Assembly (NCBI RefSeq): GCF_024347415.1
Contig: NZ_AP025476.1
Coordinates: 1,736,001-1,800,000 of the forward strand
Direction: 5' to 3'
Length of the DNA: 64,000 nucleotides
DNA from: Vibrio crassostreae
GTDB taxonomy: Bacteria > Pseudomonadota > Gammaproteobacteria > Enterobacterales > Vibrionaceae
In this document: positions 8,285 through 17,182 of the stretch, piece by piece
Layout: each line of letters begins with the position of its first letter
Numbering within the stretch: position 1 is the stretch's first letter
The notes under the pieces: generated by a model
The model's database searches: none
Seen by the model: only the letters and a program-made list of their open reading frames with translations
What the model was told of the DNA's origin: nothing
Position numbers and translations under genes: made by a program

Positions 8285-11140
8285 ATGAAACTTGTCAAAC
8301 GCTCCGATAGTGTGAGCAAAGAAACCAACCAACTGGGTGTGTCTCGACGTGCCTTCATGAAAAACACCTCATTAGCGGCTGGTGGCGCAGTAGTAGGCGC
8401 AAGTCTATTCGCACCGGGCATGATGAAGAAAGCACAGGCTAAATCAGTCGATCCAGAAGCAAAAACAGAAGTGAAACGTACTATCTGTTCTCACTGTTCT
8501 GTAGGTTGCGGTATCTACGCTGAAGTACAAAACGGTGTTTGGACAGGTCAAGAGCCTGCATTTGATCACCCATTCAACGCTGGTGGACACTGTGCGAAAG
8601 GTGCAGCTCTACGTGAGCACGGCCACGGTGAACGTCGTCTTAAGTACCCAATGAAATTGGAAGGCGGTAAGTGGAAGAAGCTTTCTTGGGAACAAGCGAT
8701 TGAAGAGATCGGTAACAAAGCGCTAGAACTTCGTAAAGAGTCTGGCCCTGATTCGGTTTACTTCTTAGGTAGTGCAAAGCACAGCAACGAGCAAGCTTAC
8801 GCATTCCGTAAGATGGCGTCGCTTTGGGGAACGAACAACGTTGACCACCAAGCGCGTATTTGTCACTCAACCACAGTAGCCGGTGTTGCAAACACTTGGG
8901 GTTACGGTGCAATGACCAACTCGTTCAATGATATGCACAACTGTAAGTCGATGCTGTTTATTGGTTCAAACCCAGCAGAAGCTCACCCAGTGGCAATGCA
9001 ACACATCCTAATCGCGAAAGAGAAGAACAACTGTAAGATCGTTGTTGCGGATCCTCGTCGTACACGTACTGCTGCTAAATCTGATCACTATGTATCACTT
9101 CGCCCAGGTTCAGACGTTGCGTTTATCTGGGGTGTGTTATGGCATGTCTTTGCTAACAAATGGGAAGACCAAGAATTCATCCGCCAACGTGTATTCGGCA
9201 TGGACGAGATCCGTGAAGAAGTTGCGAAGTGGAGCCCAGCAGAAGTTGAACGTGTAACAGGCGTAAGCGAAGAAGACGTTTACCACACAGCGAAACTGCT
9301 TTCTGAAAACCGTCCGGGTTGTATCGTTTGGTGTATGGGTGGTACTCAACACACCACAGGTAACAACAACACACGTGCTTACTGTGTACTTGAGCTTGCG
9401 CTAGGGAACATCGGTAAATCAGGCGGCGGTGCAAACATTTTCCGTGGTCACGATAACGTACAGGGTGCAACTGACCTTGGCGTACTGTCTGACACGCTGC
9501 CAGGTTACTACGGCTTGTCTGAAGGCTCATGGCGCCACTGGTCGAAAGTTTGGGATATCGACTTTGATTGGATCAAAGGCCGTTTCGACGACAACGCATA
9601 CGGCGGTCAAAAACCAATGAACAGTGCAGGTATTCCTGTCTCTCGTTGGGTTGATGGTGTACTTGAAGACAAAGACAAGATTCGTCAACGCGAAAACATC
9701 CGCGCGATGTTCTACTGGGGTCACGCAGTGAACTCTCAGACTCGTGGTCCAGAGATGAAGAAAGCGATGCAGAAGCTGGATATGATGGTTATTGTTGACC
9801 CATACCCAACGGTTGCAGCGGTAATGAATGATCGTACTGACGGCGTTTACCTGCTACCAGCGACGACTCAGTTTGAAACCTACGGCAGTGTAACGGCATC
9901 GAACCGTTCTCTACAGTGGCGTGACAAGGTGGTAGATCCTCTGTTCGAATCTAAGCCTGACCACGAAATCATGTACCTTCTTTCTAAGAAGCTTGGTTTC
10001 TCTGATCAGCTGTTCAAAAACATCCGTGTTGAGAACAACCAACCATTGATTGAAGACATTACTCGTGAATTCAACAAAGGTATGTGGACGATCGGTTACA
10101 CAGGTCAAAGCCCAGAACGTTTGAAAGAGCACCAACAGAACTGGCATACATTCCACAAAACGTCTCTGGAAGCAGAGGGCGGGCCTGCAAATGGTGAGAC
10201 TTACGGTCTTCCTTGGCCATGTTGGGGTACGCCAGAAATGAAACACCCAGGCACACATATCCTTTACGATACGTCTAAGACTGTCGCTGAAGGTGGTGGT
10301 AACTTCCGCACTCGTTTCGGTGTTGAGTTTGAAGGTCAAAACCTACTGGCTGAAGACAGCTACTCGAAAGGCAGCGAAATCAAAGATGGCTACCCTGAGT
10401 TCAGTGACAAACTACTGAAACAACTGGGTTGGTGGGATGACCTAACAGCAGAAGAGAAAGCCTCTGCTGAAGGTAAAAACTGGAAGACCGACGTTTCTGG
10501 CGGTATTCAACGTGTGGCTATCAAGCACGGTTGTATCCCGTTTGGTAATGCAAAAGCGCGTGCGATTGTTTGGACATTCCCAGACCGCGTGCCACTGCAC
10601 CGTGAGCCGCTTTACACACCACGTCGCGACCTAGTTGCTGACTACCCAACATGGGATGACAAAGAGGCGATCTTCCGTGTACCTACGCTTTACAAGTCGA
10701 TTCAAGAGCAAGACAAATCTGGTGAATACCCGATTATCCTGACTTCTGGTCGTCTGGTTGAGTACGAAGGTGGTGGTGAAGAGACACGTTCTAACCCTTG
10801 GCTAGCAGAACTTCAACAAGAGATGTTCGTTGAAGTAAACCCGAAAGACGCGAACGACATCGGCTTTAAAGACGGTGATGATGTTTGGGTTGAGGGTGCT
10901 GAGAAGGGCCGAATTAAGGTGAAAGCGATGGTTACACGTCGTGTTAAACCTGGCTTGGCGTTCATCCCATTCCACTTCGGTGGTAAGTTCCAAGGTGAAG
11001 ATTTGCGTTCTAAGTACCCAGAAGGCACGGATCCTTACGTTATTGGTGAAGCTGCTAACACAGCAACCACTTATGGTTACGACCCTGTCACGTTGATGCA
11101 GGAAACGAAAGTAACCCTTTGTAATATTCGTAAAGCGTAA
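8285..11140 (+). CDS. fdhA: Formate dehydrogenase, catalytic (alpha) subunit
   Basis: 951-aa periplasmic molybdopterin oxidoreductase that oxidises formate to CO2. Tat leader SRRAFMK has its arginines at residues 21-22, followed by a hydrophobic region and AQA cleavage site near 52. The N-terminal 4Fe-4S site is Cys68-x2-Cys71-x3-Cys75 and Cys103. The active-site loop ARICHSTT places cysteine (Cys193) where some enzymes use selenocysteine, and no in-frame UGA is present. Molybdopterin-binding domains follow to the C-terminal dinucleotide-binding domain (about 800-951). It forms a three-subunit complex with the next two genes and passes electrons to the quinone pool. Confidence 0.97.
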   Translation: MKLVKRSDSVSKETNQLGVSRRAFMKNTSLAAGGAVVGASLFAPGMMKKAQAKSVDPEAKTEVKRTICSHCSVGCGIYAEVQNGVWTGQEPAFDHPFNAGGHCAKGAALREHGHGERRLKYPMKLEGGKWKKLSWEQAIEEIGNKALELRKESGPDSVYFLGSAKHSNEQAYAFRKMASLWGTNNVDHQARICHSTTVAGVANTWGYGAMTNSFNDMHNCKSMLFIGSNPAEAHPVAMQHILIAKEKNNCKIVVADPRRTRTAAKSDHYVSLRPGSDVAFIWGVLWHVFANKWEDQEFIRQRVFGMDEIREEVAKWSPAEVERVTGVSEEDVYHTAKLLSENRPGCIVWCMGGTQHTTGNNNTRAYCVLELALGNIGKSGGGANIFRGHDNVQGATDLGVLSDTLPGYYGLSEGSWRHWSKVWDIDFDWIKGRFDDNAYGGQKPMNSAGIPVSRWVDGVLEDKDKIRQRENIRAMFYWGHAVNSQTRGPEMKKAMQKLDMMVIVDPYPTVAAVMNDRTDGVYLLPATTQFETYGSVTASNRSLQWRDKVVDPLFESKPDHEIMYLLSKKLGFSDQLFKNIRVENNQPLIEDITREFNKGMWTIGYTGQSPERLKEHQQNWHTFHKTSLEAEGGPANGETYGLPWPCWGTPEMKHPGTHILYDTSKTVAEGGGNFRTRFGVEFEGQNLLAEDSYSKGSEIKDGYPEFSDKLLKQLGWWDDLTAEEKASAEGKNWKTDVSGGIQRVAIKHGCIPFGNAKARAIVWTFPDRVPLHREPLYTPRRDLVADYPTWDDKEAIFRVPTLYKSIQEQDKSGEYPIILTSGRLVEYEGGGEETRSNPWLAELQQEMFVEVNPKDANDIGFKDGDDVWVEGAEKGRIKVKAMVTRRVKPGLAFIPFHFGGKFQGEDLRSKYPEGTDPYVIGEAANTATTYGYDPVTLMQETKVTLCNIRKA

Positions 11141-11151
11141 GGAGTCTTAAA

Positions 11152-11760
11152 ATGGCTAGAATGAAATTTCTTTGTGACACCAAGCGTTGTATCGAATGTA
11201 ACGGTTGTGTCACTGCATGTAAGAATGAAAATGATGATGCCCTGGAATGGGGTATTCAACGTCGTCGCGTTGTCACACTGAACGATGGCGAACCGGGTGA
11301 AAACTCTATCTCAGTAGCGTGTATGCACTGTACTGATGCGCCATGTATGGCGGTTTGTCCTGCAGACTGTTTTGAACATACAGAAGACGGCATCGTACTT
11401 CACAATAAAGATCTGTGTATCGGTTGTGGTTACTGCTTGTTTGCTTGCCCATTTGGCGCACCTCAATTCCCTAAACAGGAAGCATTTGGTGAGCGCGGTA
11501 AGATGGACAAATGTACCTTCTGTGCTGGCGGCCCTGAAACAGAACCAGGTTCTATAGAAGAGCGTCAGAAATACGGTGCGAACCGTATTGCTGAAGGTAA
11601 GCTTCCAATGTGTGCTTCGCTTTGTTCAACTAAAGCACTGCTAGCGGGTGACGCAGAGAAAGTTTCTGATGTTTTCCGTCAGCGTGTAGTTGAACGTGGT
11701 GCGAAAGGTGCAGGTTGGACAGACGGCAACGACCTTTCTTACGATGCGACTAAGAGCTAA
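11152..11760 (+). CDS. fdhB: Formate dehydrogenase, iron-sulfur (beta) subunit
   Basis: 202-aa electron-transfer subunit with four 4Fe-4S cluster motifs. Cys clusters are seen at CIECNGCVTACK (about residues 13-24), CMHCTDAPCMAVCP (about 58-70), CIGCGYCLFACP (about 89-100) and CTFC with CASLC further on. It has no Tat leader of its own, as expected for a subunit exported with the alpha chain. The length matches the FDH3-type beta subunit; it lacks the C-terminal membrane helix of the FdnH type. The ribosome site GGAG lies 9 bases upstream, 11 bases after the alpha stop. Confidence 0.95.
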   Translation: MARMKFLCDTKRCIECNGCVTACKNENDDALEWGIQRRRVVTLNDGEPGENSISVACMHCTDAPCMAVCPADCFEHTEDGIVLHNKDLCIGCGYCLFACPFGAPQFPKQEAFGERGKMDKCTFCAGGPETEPGSIEERQKYGANRIAEGKLPMCASLCSTKALLAGDAEKVSDVFRQRVVERGAKGAGWTDGNDLSYDATKS

Positions 11761-11773
11761 GTAGGAGAGACAT

Positions 11774-12847
11774 ATGCTTACAATGTTTAAGCGTCTCTTC
11801 CTTGTTGTGCTGCCTATGTTGGCAGCACTAACAATGCTTTCTCCTATGAGTCATGCATCTGAGACGAACTCATCACAAACTCAATCGAGCTCTGCTCAAC
11901 GAGAAATCACTCAACTTGCTGGTGCCGATTTTTGGCGACAAGTAAGAAATGGTGAAGAAGGTTACACCACATCTCAATCGGCTGAACACGGTGTGTTAAT
12001 CAGTACTCCAGGTCAGACGTGGTACATATTGAAAGAGAAGTGGATGTCACCAGCCGGTGCCGTCGCTATCTTTGGCAGTATTGCTTTCGTGACTTTGATG
12101 TACGTTGTGATTGGACCGCTAATGCTAAGCGCACCAAGAACAGGTCGTAAGATCAAACGTTGGTCTCGACTTGATCGTGCATTGCACTGGAGCATGGCGT
12201 TTACCTTCTTAACACTGGCATTCAGTGGTTTGATGTTGGTTTACGGTAAACACTTCTTGAAACCTTATATCCCAACGGATCTATGGGGCTTCATTGTTCT
12301 ACTGGCTAAGCAATACCACAACTACATCGGACCGATTTTCTATGTGCTGTTGATGGCTGTTCTGATCAAGTGGTGGCGCAAGTCTATCTTTAAGATGGTC
12401 GATATCCAGTGGTTCATGAAACTGGGTGGCATGGTAGGGAAACATAAAGGTTCTCACCCATCTGCAGAGTTCTCGAACGCGGGTGAAAAAGCACTGTTCT
12501 GGCTATTGATTGTTATGGGTAGTGTGGCTGCGATCAGTGGCTTGGTTTTAGACTTCCCAATCTTCGGTCAAACGCGTCGAGATATGGAGCTTTCAAACCT
12601 AGTCCATATGTTAGCTGCTTTGATCCTTATCTGTGGTTTCGTGTTCCACATCTACATCGGCTTGTTCGGTATGGAAGGGGCACTAGAAGGCATGGTAACA
12701 GGCGAAGTTGATGAGACTTGGGCTAAAGAGCACCATGACCTTTGGTACAAAGAAGTGATGGAACAAGAGAAAAACGGCGTTGAGCAAAGCGCTAACGCAG
12801 CAACAGAGAAAACGGAAGGGGTGAATAAGAATGAACAAACCTCATAA
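11774..12847 (+). CDS. Formate dehydrogenase, cytochrome b556 (gamma) subunit
   Basis: 357-aa inner-membrane cytochrome b of the FdnI/FdoI family, which takes electrons from the beta subunit and reduces quinone. N-terminal signal-like helix (about residues 5-25, ending SHA), a periplasmic stretch, then four membrane helices at about 95-120, 140-160, 175-205 and 240-300. Candidate haem ligands are His in LDRALHWSMAF and in LVHMLAALILICGFVFHIYIG. The C-terminal tail is polar and cytoplasmic. An extra N-terminal periplasmic segment is typical for the Vibrio/Shewanella type. The last 17 bases overlap the next gene. Confidence 0.93.
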   Translation: MLTMFKRLFLVVLPMLAALTMLSPMSHASETNSSQTQSSSAQREITQLAGADFWRQVRNGEEGYTTSQSAEHGVLISTPGQTWYILKEKWMSPAGAVAIFGSIAFVTLMYVVIGPLMLSAPRTGRKIKRWSRLDRALHWSMAFTFLTLAFSGLMLVYGKHFLKPYIPTDLWGFIVLLAKQYHNYIGPIFYVLLMAVLIKWWRKSIFKMVDIQWFMKLGGMVGKHKGSHPSAEFSNAGEKALFWLLIVMGSVAAISGLVLDFPIFGQTRRDMELSNLVHMLAALILICGFVFHIYIGLFGMEGALEGMVTGEVDETWAKEHHDLWYKEVMEQEKNGVEQSANAATEKTEGVNKNEQTS

Positions 12848-13247
12848 AGGTATTTGGGTCGCTTACATACTAAGCTGCTTTACACCATTTACTTGCCTTC
12901 TCTCTGGTGTGGTTGCCATCATCTACGCGGGCTATCGTTTAGATAAAGGCGAAGACGGGGAAGTAGTGGATACCCATTACTACGGACTGATTCGCTCGTT
13001 CTTCTTGAACCTGACGTTCTTCGTGGTGCTTATCGTAACGGTAGCGACCTCTAATGGCGTGTTAATCGGTGTGAACGATTACTGGTATCAAAACCATATT
13101 GTCGATGACATCGCTTACTACATTCCATATGTAGGCATGTTGTTCGGTGGTGTTGCGATTGTGGTTTGGTTTATCCGTATGTATCAAGGCATGCAGCGTT
13201 TAAGTCAAAACCTACCGCAAAGCCCGTCGACAGGGCCAAACCTGTAA
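12831..13247 (+). CDS. Small three-helix membrane protein ending the formate dehydrogenase operon
   Basis: 138-aa inner-membrane protein with three hydrophobic segments at about residues 8-30, 50-70 and 95-115. The CFTPFTCLLSGVVAIIYAGYRL start resembles DUF4870-like small membrane proteins. It overlaps the gamma subunit gene by 17 bases and is followed by a strong terminator at 13276, so it is the last gene of the operon. Its function is unknown; its position suggests a role tied to the membrane complex. Confidence 0.75.
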   Translation: MNKPHKGIWVAYILSCFTPFTCLLSGVVAIIYAGYRLDKGEDGEVVDTHYYGLIRSFFLNLTFFVVLIVTVATSNGVLIGVNDYWYQNHIVDDIAYYIPYVGMLFGGVAIVVWFIRMYQGMQRLSQNLPQSPSTGPNL

Positions 13248-13275
13248 CGCTAACACGTTAACGACATATCTAAAG

Positions 13276-13317
13276 AAAGCCCAGTGATTCAAATTCACTG
13301 GGCTTTTTGTTTTTAGG
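13276..13317 (+). terminator. Terminator of the formate dehydrogenase operon
   Basis: Stem AAAGCCCAGTGA / TCACTGGGCTTT with a 7-base loop followed by TTGTTTTT. Confidence 0.92.
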
Positions 13318-13383
13318 CTATGGAACAGTAAATTGTTGTCAGCCGCTCTCTGTATCAGAACCTACTTATTGGCCGCTTCAATA

Positions 13384-13456
13384 TGGTGCAACTCCCTTAT
13401 TTGGTGCAATTGTCGTGGTTGTTTTTTCAATTTTTAATAACCATAAAAGTGCACGT
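13384..13456 (+). promoter_or_regulatory. Possible NtrC binding half-sites upstream of amtB
   Basis: Three GTGCA-containing half-sites (TGGTGCA at 13384-13390 and 13402-13408, GTGCAC at 13449-13454). They resemble halves of the NtrC consensus TGCACCA...TGGTGCA. They lie 70-140 bases upstream of the sigma-54 promoter, where NtrC would be expected. Inference only; no full palindrome is present. Confidence 0.4.
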
Positions 13457-13524
13457 AAATATTTAGACCCTAATAATCAATGACTTAAAATTAAAATCTG
13501 TTGCACGAAAATTACCCTTAACAC

Positions 13525-13541
13525 TTGGAACACATCTTGCG
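13525..13541 (+). promoter_or_regulatory. Sigma-54 promoter of amtB
   Basis: TTGGAA at 13525-13530 and TTGC at 13537-13540 place the invariant GG (13527-13528) and GC (13539-13540) exactly 10 bases apart, as required for the -24/-12 elements. It lies about 85 bases before the amtB start, in keeping with nitrogen (NtrC) control. Confidence 0.75.
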
Positions 13542-13624
13542 TTTACTGTTGAGTCTTTAATTAATTACAACATTGAATCGCACGATATCAGTGCAAATCA
13601 GATAAAGCGAAGGAGAATGCTTTA

Positions 13625-14845
13625 ATGAGTGAAACGGTGACTCAAGTTCATAGTGCAGTACAAACCCTTACCCAAAGTTCAGATACTTTATTCCTACTAC
13701 TTGGCGCAATCATGGTCTTCCTGATGCATGCAGGCTTTGCTTTTCTCGAAGTCGGTACCGTGCGAAAGAAAAACCAAGTAAACGCGCTGGTTAAAATCCT
13801 TTCCGACTTTGGTGTCTCCGCCATCGCTTATTTCTTTATCGGTTACTGGGTTGCTTACGGTGCACACTTTTTTGCCGACGCTGAAACGCTCTCACAAGGT
13901 AATGGTTACGAACTGGTTAAGTTCTTCTTCCTAATGACCTTCGCTGCGGCAATTCCAGCGATCGTTTCAGGGGGTATCGCAGAGCGTGCACGTTTCTATC
14001 CAATTTTGATCGCAACGTTATTTACCGTTGGTTTCGTATACCCATTTTTCGAAGGCATCATTTGGAACGGTAACTTTGGTTTCCAAGATTGGCTAGAAGG
14101 CCAGTTTGGCTATGGTTTCCATGACTTCGCAGGCTCGGTAGTGGTTCACGGTGTCGGCGGTTGGATTGCATTGGTTGCGGTTTACTTCTTAGGGATGCGT
14201 AAAGGTCGCATCCGCGCGGGTAAGCACACTAACTTCGCACCATCGAACATTCCATTTTTAGCACTAGGTTCTTGGATCTTATGTGTGGGTTGGTTTGGCT
14301 TTAACGTGATGTCTGCACAAGCAATCAACGGCATCAGCGGCCTAGTGGCGATGAACTCACTGATGGCAATGGTTGGCGGTATTCTTGCGGCGCTTGTTGC
14401 TGGTAAGAATGACCCGGGCTTTATCCATAATGGTCCTTTGGCTGGCTTAGTAGCAATTTGTGCAGGTTCAGACTTAATGCACCCATTAGGCGCTTTGGTG
14501 ACAGGCGGTGTGGCAGGCGCGTTGTTCGTTTACTTGTTCACGTACATGCAAAACAAAACACAGATTGATGATGTATTGGGTGTATGGCCTCTGCATGGTG
14601 TATGTGGCGCTTGGGGTGGCATTGCAGCGGGTATCTTCGGTCAGCAAGCATTCTGGGGCTTAGGCGGTGTGAGCTTTGCTTCTCAAGTGGTTGGTACACT
14701 GGCGGGTATTGCTGTTGCTCTGATTGGTGCTTTGATTGTTTACGGCGTGCTCAGCAAGCTAACTGGCCTACGTTTAAGTGAAGAAGATGAGTTCAACGGT
14801 GCGGATCTTTCAATCCATAAGATCTCATCTATCAACGAAGACTAA
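13625..14845 (+). CDS. amtB: Ammonium transporter AmtB
   Basis: 406-aa inner-membrane ammonium channel of the Amt/Rh family with about eleven membrane helices. Family features include the N-terminal FLMHAGFAFLEVGTVRKKN, the SGGIAERARFYPIL segment with its conserved carbonyl-gate region, DFAGSVVVHGVGGW containing one pore histidine, and PLHGVCGAWGG with the second. The cytoplasmic C-terminus keeps the GLRLSEEDEFNGADLSIH motif that PII proteins contact. No glnK is next to it, unlike in many bacteria. The gene stands alone between a sigma-54 promoter and a terminator. Start ATG at 13625 follows AAGGAGAA. Confidence 0.96.
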   Translation: MSETVTQVHSAVQTLTQSSDTLFLLLGAIMVFLMHAGFAFLEVGTVRKKNQVNALVKILSDFGVSAIAYFFIGYWVAYGAHFFADAETLSQGNGYELVKFFFLMTFAAAIPAIVSGGIAERARFYPILIATLFTVGFVYPFFEGIIWNGNFGFQDWLEGQFGYGFHDFAGSVVVHGVGGWIALVAVYFLGMRKGRIRAGKHTNFAPSNIPFLALGSWILCVGWFGFNVMSAQAINGISGLVAMNSLMAMVGGILAALVAGKNDPGFIHNGPLAGLVAICAGSDLMHPLGALVTGGVAGALFVYLFTYMQNKTQIDDVLGVWPLHGVCGAWGGIAAGIFGQQAFWGLGGVSFASQVVGTLAGIAVALIGALIVYGVLSKLTGLRLSEEDEFNGADLSIHKISSINED

Positions 14846-14901
14846 CGTCGTTCACTTTGATGGGTTTAGGCTCATCAAGTAGGCATCAGTTAAACAGAAC
14901 T

Positions 14902-14931
14902 AAGCGGCTTCGGTCGCTTTTTTTGTTTCTA
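14902..14931 (+). terminator. Terminator after amtB
   Basis: Short stem AAGCG / CGCTT around a GC-rich TTCG-type loop, followed by TTTTTTTG. Confidence 0.8.
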
Positions 14932-15103
14932 TGAAAAGTAAAACCGAGAGTTTGAGTAAGAACGGTCACAACTATCAAGCGAGTTATGTCACAAATAGCC
15001 AATGAATTCAGTTGCCTAAGACTATGGTCTAATCCCTAAAACTATTGTTGGAATTTGAACAGTGCTAAGCTGTTACAAAGTGACATATTGAAAAGGACGT
15101 TAT

Positions 15104-15838
15104 ATGCATTTCCCATATCGAAATATCGTAATTCTTACTGGCGCCGGCATTTCCGCGGAGTCGGGGATTCAAACATTCCGAGCACAAGACGGATTATGGG
15201 AAAACCATAAAATCGAAGATGTCGCGACCCCTGAAGGGTTTGCAAAAGATCCCGACTTGGTTCAAGCCTTCTATAACAAGCGTCGCCATGGTTTACAAGG
15301 TGAGGGCATTCAACCAAACTCAGCCCACAAGGCGCTAGGTGAGCTTGAAGACAAACTTGATGGCAAAGTAACAATCATCACTCAGAACATCGACAACCTG
15401 CACGAGAGAGGCGGTAGCAACAACATTATCCACATGCACGGTGAACTTCTAAAAGCACGTTGCAGTGAATCGAATCAAGTTATCGAATATAAAGATGACA
15501 TTGAAACTGGTGAACTTTGTCACTGTTGTCAAATTCCAGCGCAAATGCGTCCTCATATTGTGTGGTTTGGCGAAATGCCATTAAGAATGGGTGACATCTA
15601 TTCAGCACTCGAAGAAGCCGATCTCTTTATCTCTATCGGAACTTCAGGTGTTGTTTATCCAGCTGCAGGCTTTGTTCATGATGCAAAAATGCACGGTGCA
15701 CACACTATCGAGATAAACCTCGAACCTAGCGCAGTTGAAAGTGAGTTTGAAGAGAAGCGTTACGGCAAGGCGAGCATCGAGGTACCTAAACTCGTCGGGG
15801 AATTGTTATGTTCAGAGAAAGGTTCTTTAACGGCCTAA
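15104..15838 (+). CDS. cobB: NAD-dependent protein deacylase CobB (sirtuin)
   Basis: 244-aa cytoplasmic sirtuin that removes acetyl and succinyl groups from lysines using NAD. Seen: [14 protein letters not shown] near the N-terminus (NAD-binding), [12 protein letters not shown] at about residues 92-103, catalytic His in HMHGEL, and a Cys pair region (ARCSES and CHCC) matching the zinc module. The YNKRR sequence gives the Tyr-x-x-Arg pair that marks class III sirtuins with desuccinylase activity. It lacks the longer N-terminus of the E. coli long form. It is monocistronic, with a bidirectional terminator at 15881 shared with potD. Confidence 0.95.
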   Translation: MHFPYRNIVILTGAGISAESGIQTFRAQDGLWENHKIEDVATPEGFAKDPDLVQAFYNKRRHGLQGEGIQPNSAHKALGELEDKLDGKVTIITQNIDNLHERGGSNNIIHMHGELLKARCSESNQVIEYKDDIETGELCHCCQIPAQMRPHIVWFGEMPLRMGDIYSALEEADLFISIGTSGVVYPAAGFVHDAKMHGAHTIEINLEPSAVESEFEEKRYGKASIEVPKLVGELLCSEKGSLTA

Positions 15839-15880
15839 GCCTTGTCTTTGATAAAGCGCATCAGTTTCTGAATCTGAAAA

Positions 15881-15908
15881 AAATAAAGCGGCTTACGCCG
15901 CTTTATTT
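15881..15908. terminator. Bidirectional terminator between cobB and potD
   Basis: Perfect 12-bp stem AAATAAAGCGGC / GCCGCTTTATTT with a 4-base loop, A/T-rich on both sides, between convergent genes. Confidence 0.9.
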
Positions 15909-15933
15909 ACTTAACTGATTAACTAACAATAAC

Positions 15934-16971
15934 TTAGTTGTTCACTTTAAGTTTTTGGAAGTACTCGTCATAAATGACGCTCGCTTCACCAACTTCATCT
16001 TGCCATACACCGTTATCCATCACTGCTTGTGGTGGGAAAACGTTCTTGTCTTCAGCAAATTCTTTTGGAAGAAGAGGGTAAGCGGTTTTTACTGGAGTCG
16101 GGTAGCCGATCTCTAGAGCAATTTTCGCTGCGTTCTCTGGGCGAAGAAGGAAATCGATCATCTTATGAGCGGCTTCGATGTTCTTAGCACCAGATGGAAT
16201 CGCTAAGCTGTCCATCCAGAAGATAGCGCCTTTCTCTGGCCAGATAATGTCAATCGTTGCGCCTTCTTGGCGTGCCATGTAAGCAGAGCCATTCCAAAGC
16301 ATACCAAGTGACACTTCACCCGCTAGGTAAGGGTTCGCAGGGAAGTCTGAGTTAAATACCAATACGTTTGGCATCAACTTACGAAGTTCTTCGTACGCTT
16401 CTTTGATTTCTTCTGGGTTGGTTGTGTTTGGAGAGTAACCCAGTTTAGATAAAGCGATATGGAAAACCTCACGAGAGTCATCCATCATCATCAACTGACC
16501 TTCCCACTGTGTATCCCACAGGTCGCCCCAGTTTTTCACTGAAGACTTGTCTAGCATATCTGAGTTGATACCAATGCCCGTTGCACCCCAAATGTATGGG
16601 ATTGAGTAGTTGTTGCTTGGGTCAAATGGCTTATCTAAGTAATTTGGATCCAAATCAGCAAAGTGGCTTAGCTTAGTTTTATCAAGCTCTTGAAGCATGC
16701 CTTCTTTACGCATCTTAGAAACGAAGTAAGTAGAAGGAACCACTAAGTCATAACCCGTACCTTGAGTTTTTAACTTAGCGTACATGCTTTCGTTAGACTC
16801 ATAAGTAGAGTAATAAACCTTAATGCCCGTCTCTTTTGTGAAGTCTTCTAATACTTCATTTGGGATATATTCAGACCAGTTGTAAAAATACAGTTCTTGG
16901 TCAGCTGCGAAAGAGGGTGTAGAAAGTAAAGTAGCAGCACACAATGCGCCGGTATACAGTGTTTTTTTCAT
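15934..16971 (-). CDS. potD: Spermidine/putrescine-binding protein PotD (copy 1)
   Basis: 345-aa periplasmic polyamine-binding protein. The signal peptide MKKTLYTGALCAATLLSTPSFA ends in SFA. The mature part begins with the family motif ELYFYNWSEYIPNEVLEDF and includes TYESNESMYAKL, DLVVPSTYFVSKM and GMLWNGSAYMA, all typical of PotD/PotF. The start at 16971 is chosen over an ATG five codons upstream because GGAACAG lies just before it. It is separated from the second potD by a terminator, so it may be expressed separately or by read-through. Sequence differences from copy 2 around the ligand pocket suggest a different affinity or polyamine preference. Confidence 0.94.
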   Translation of the reverse strand: MKKTLYTGALCAATLLSTPSFAADQELYFYNWSEYIPNEVLEDFTKETGIKVYYSTYESNESMYAKLKTQGTGYDLVVPSTYFVSKMRKEGMLQELDKTKLSHFADLDPNYLDKPFDPSNNYSIPYIWGATGIGINSDMLDKSSVKNWGDLWDTQWEGQLMMMDDSREVFHIALSKLGYSPNTTNPEEIKEAYEELRKLMPNVLVFNSDFPANPYLAGEVSLGMLWNGSAYMARQEGATIDIIWPEKGAIFWMDSLAIPSGAKNIEAAHKMIDFLLRPENAAKIALEIGYPTPVKTAYPLLPKEFAEDKNVFPPQAVMDNGVWQDEVGEASVIYDEYFQKLKVNN

Positions 16972-17068
16972 TACTGTTCCGTTCATTTGTTTGATTTGAA
17001 GTTGGGTAGTGAGCCCAAAGTAAAAGGATTCCTAAAAATCGCGGTATATTATAGCAGCGATATAATAA

Positions 17069-17092
17069 AATAGGCAGCCTAAGCTGCCTATT
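17069..17092 (-). terminator. Terminator between the two potD genes
   Basis: Stem AATAGGCAGC / GCTGCCTATT with a 4-base loop; on the minus strand followed by TTTATTATA. It closes the potABCD transcript before the extra potD. Confidence 0.85.
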
Positions 17093-17182
17093 CATTGATA
17101 TTCTTATTTTTAACTTGTTGATTATCTAGCTAGGCTTGTGAAGTAAACCTATTACTTAGTCGCCATTAGATAATAAGCTAAG

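Noticed and set aside
8861..8863. Possible selenocysteine at the formate dehydrogenase active site
   Set aside because: The codon is TGT (Cys193) and no in-frame TGA with a SECIS-like hairpin is present.
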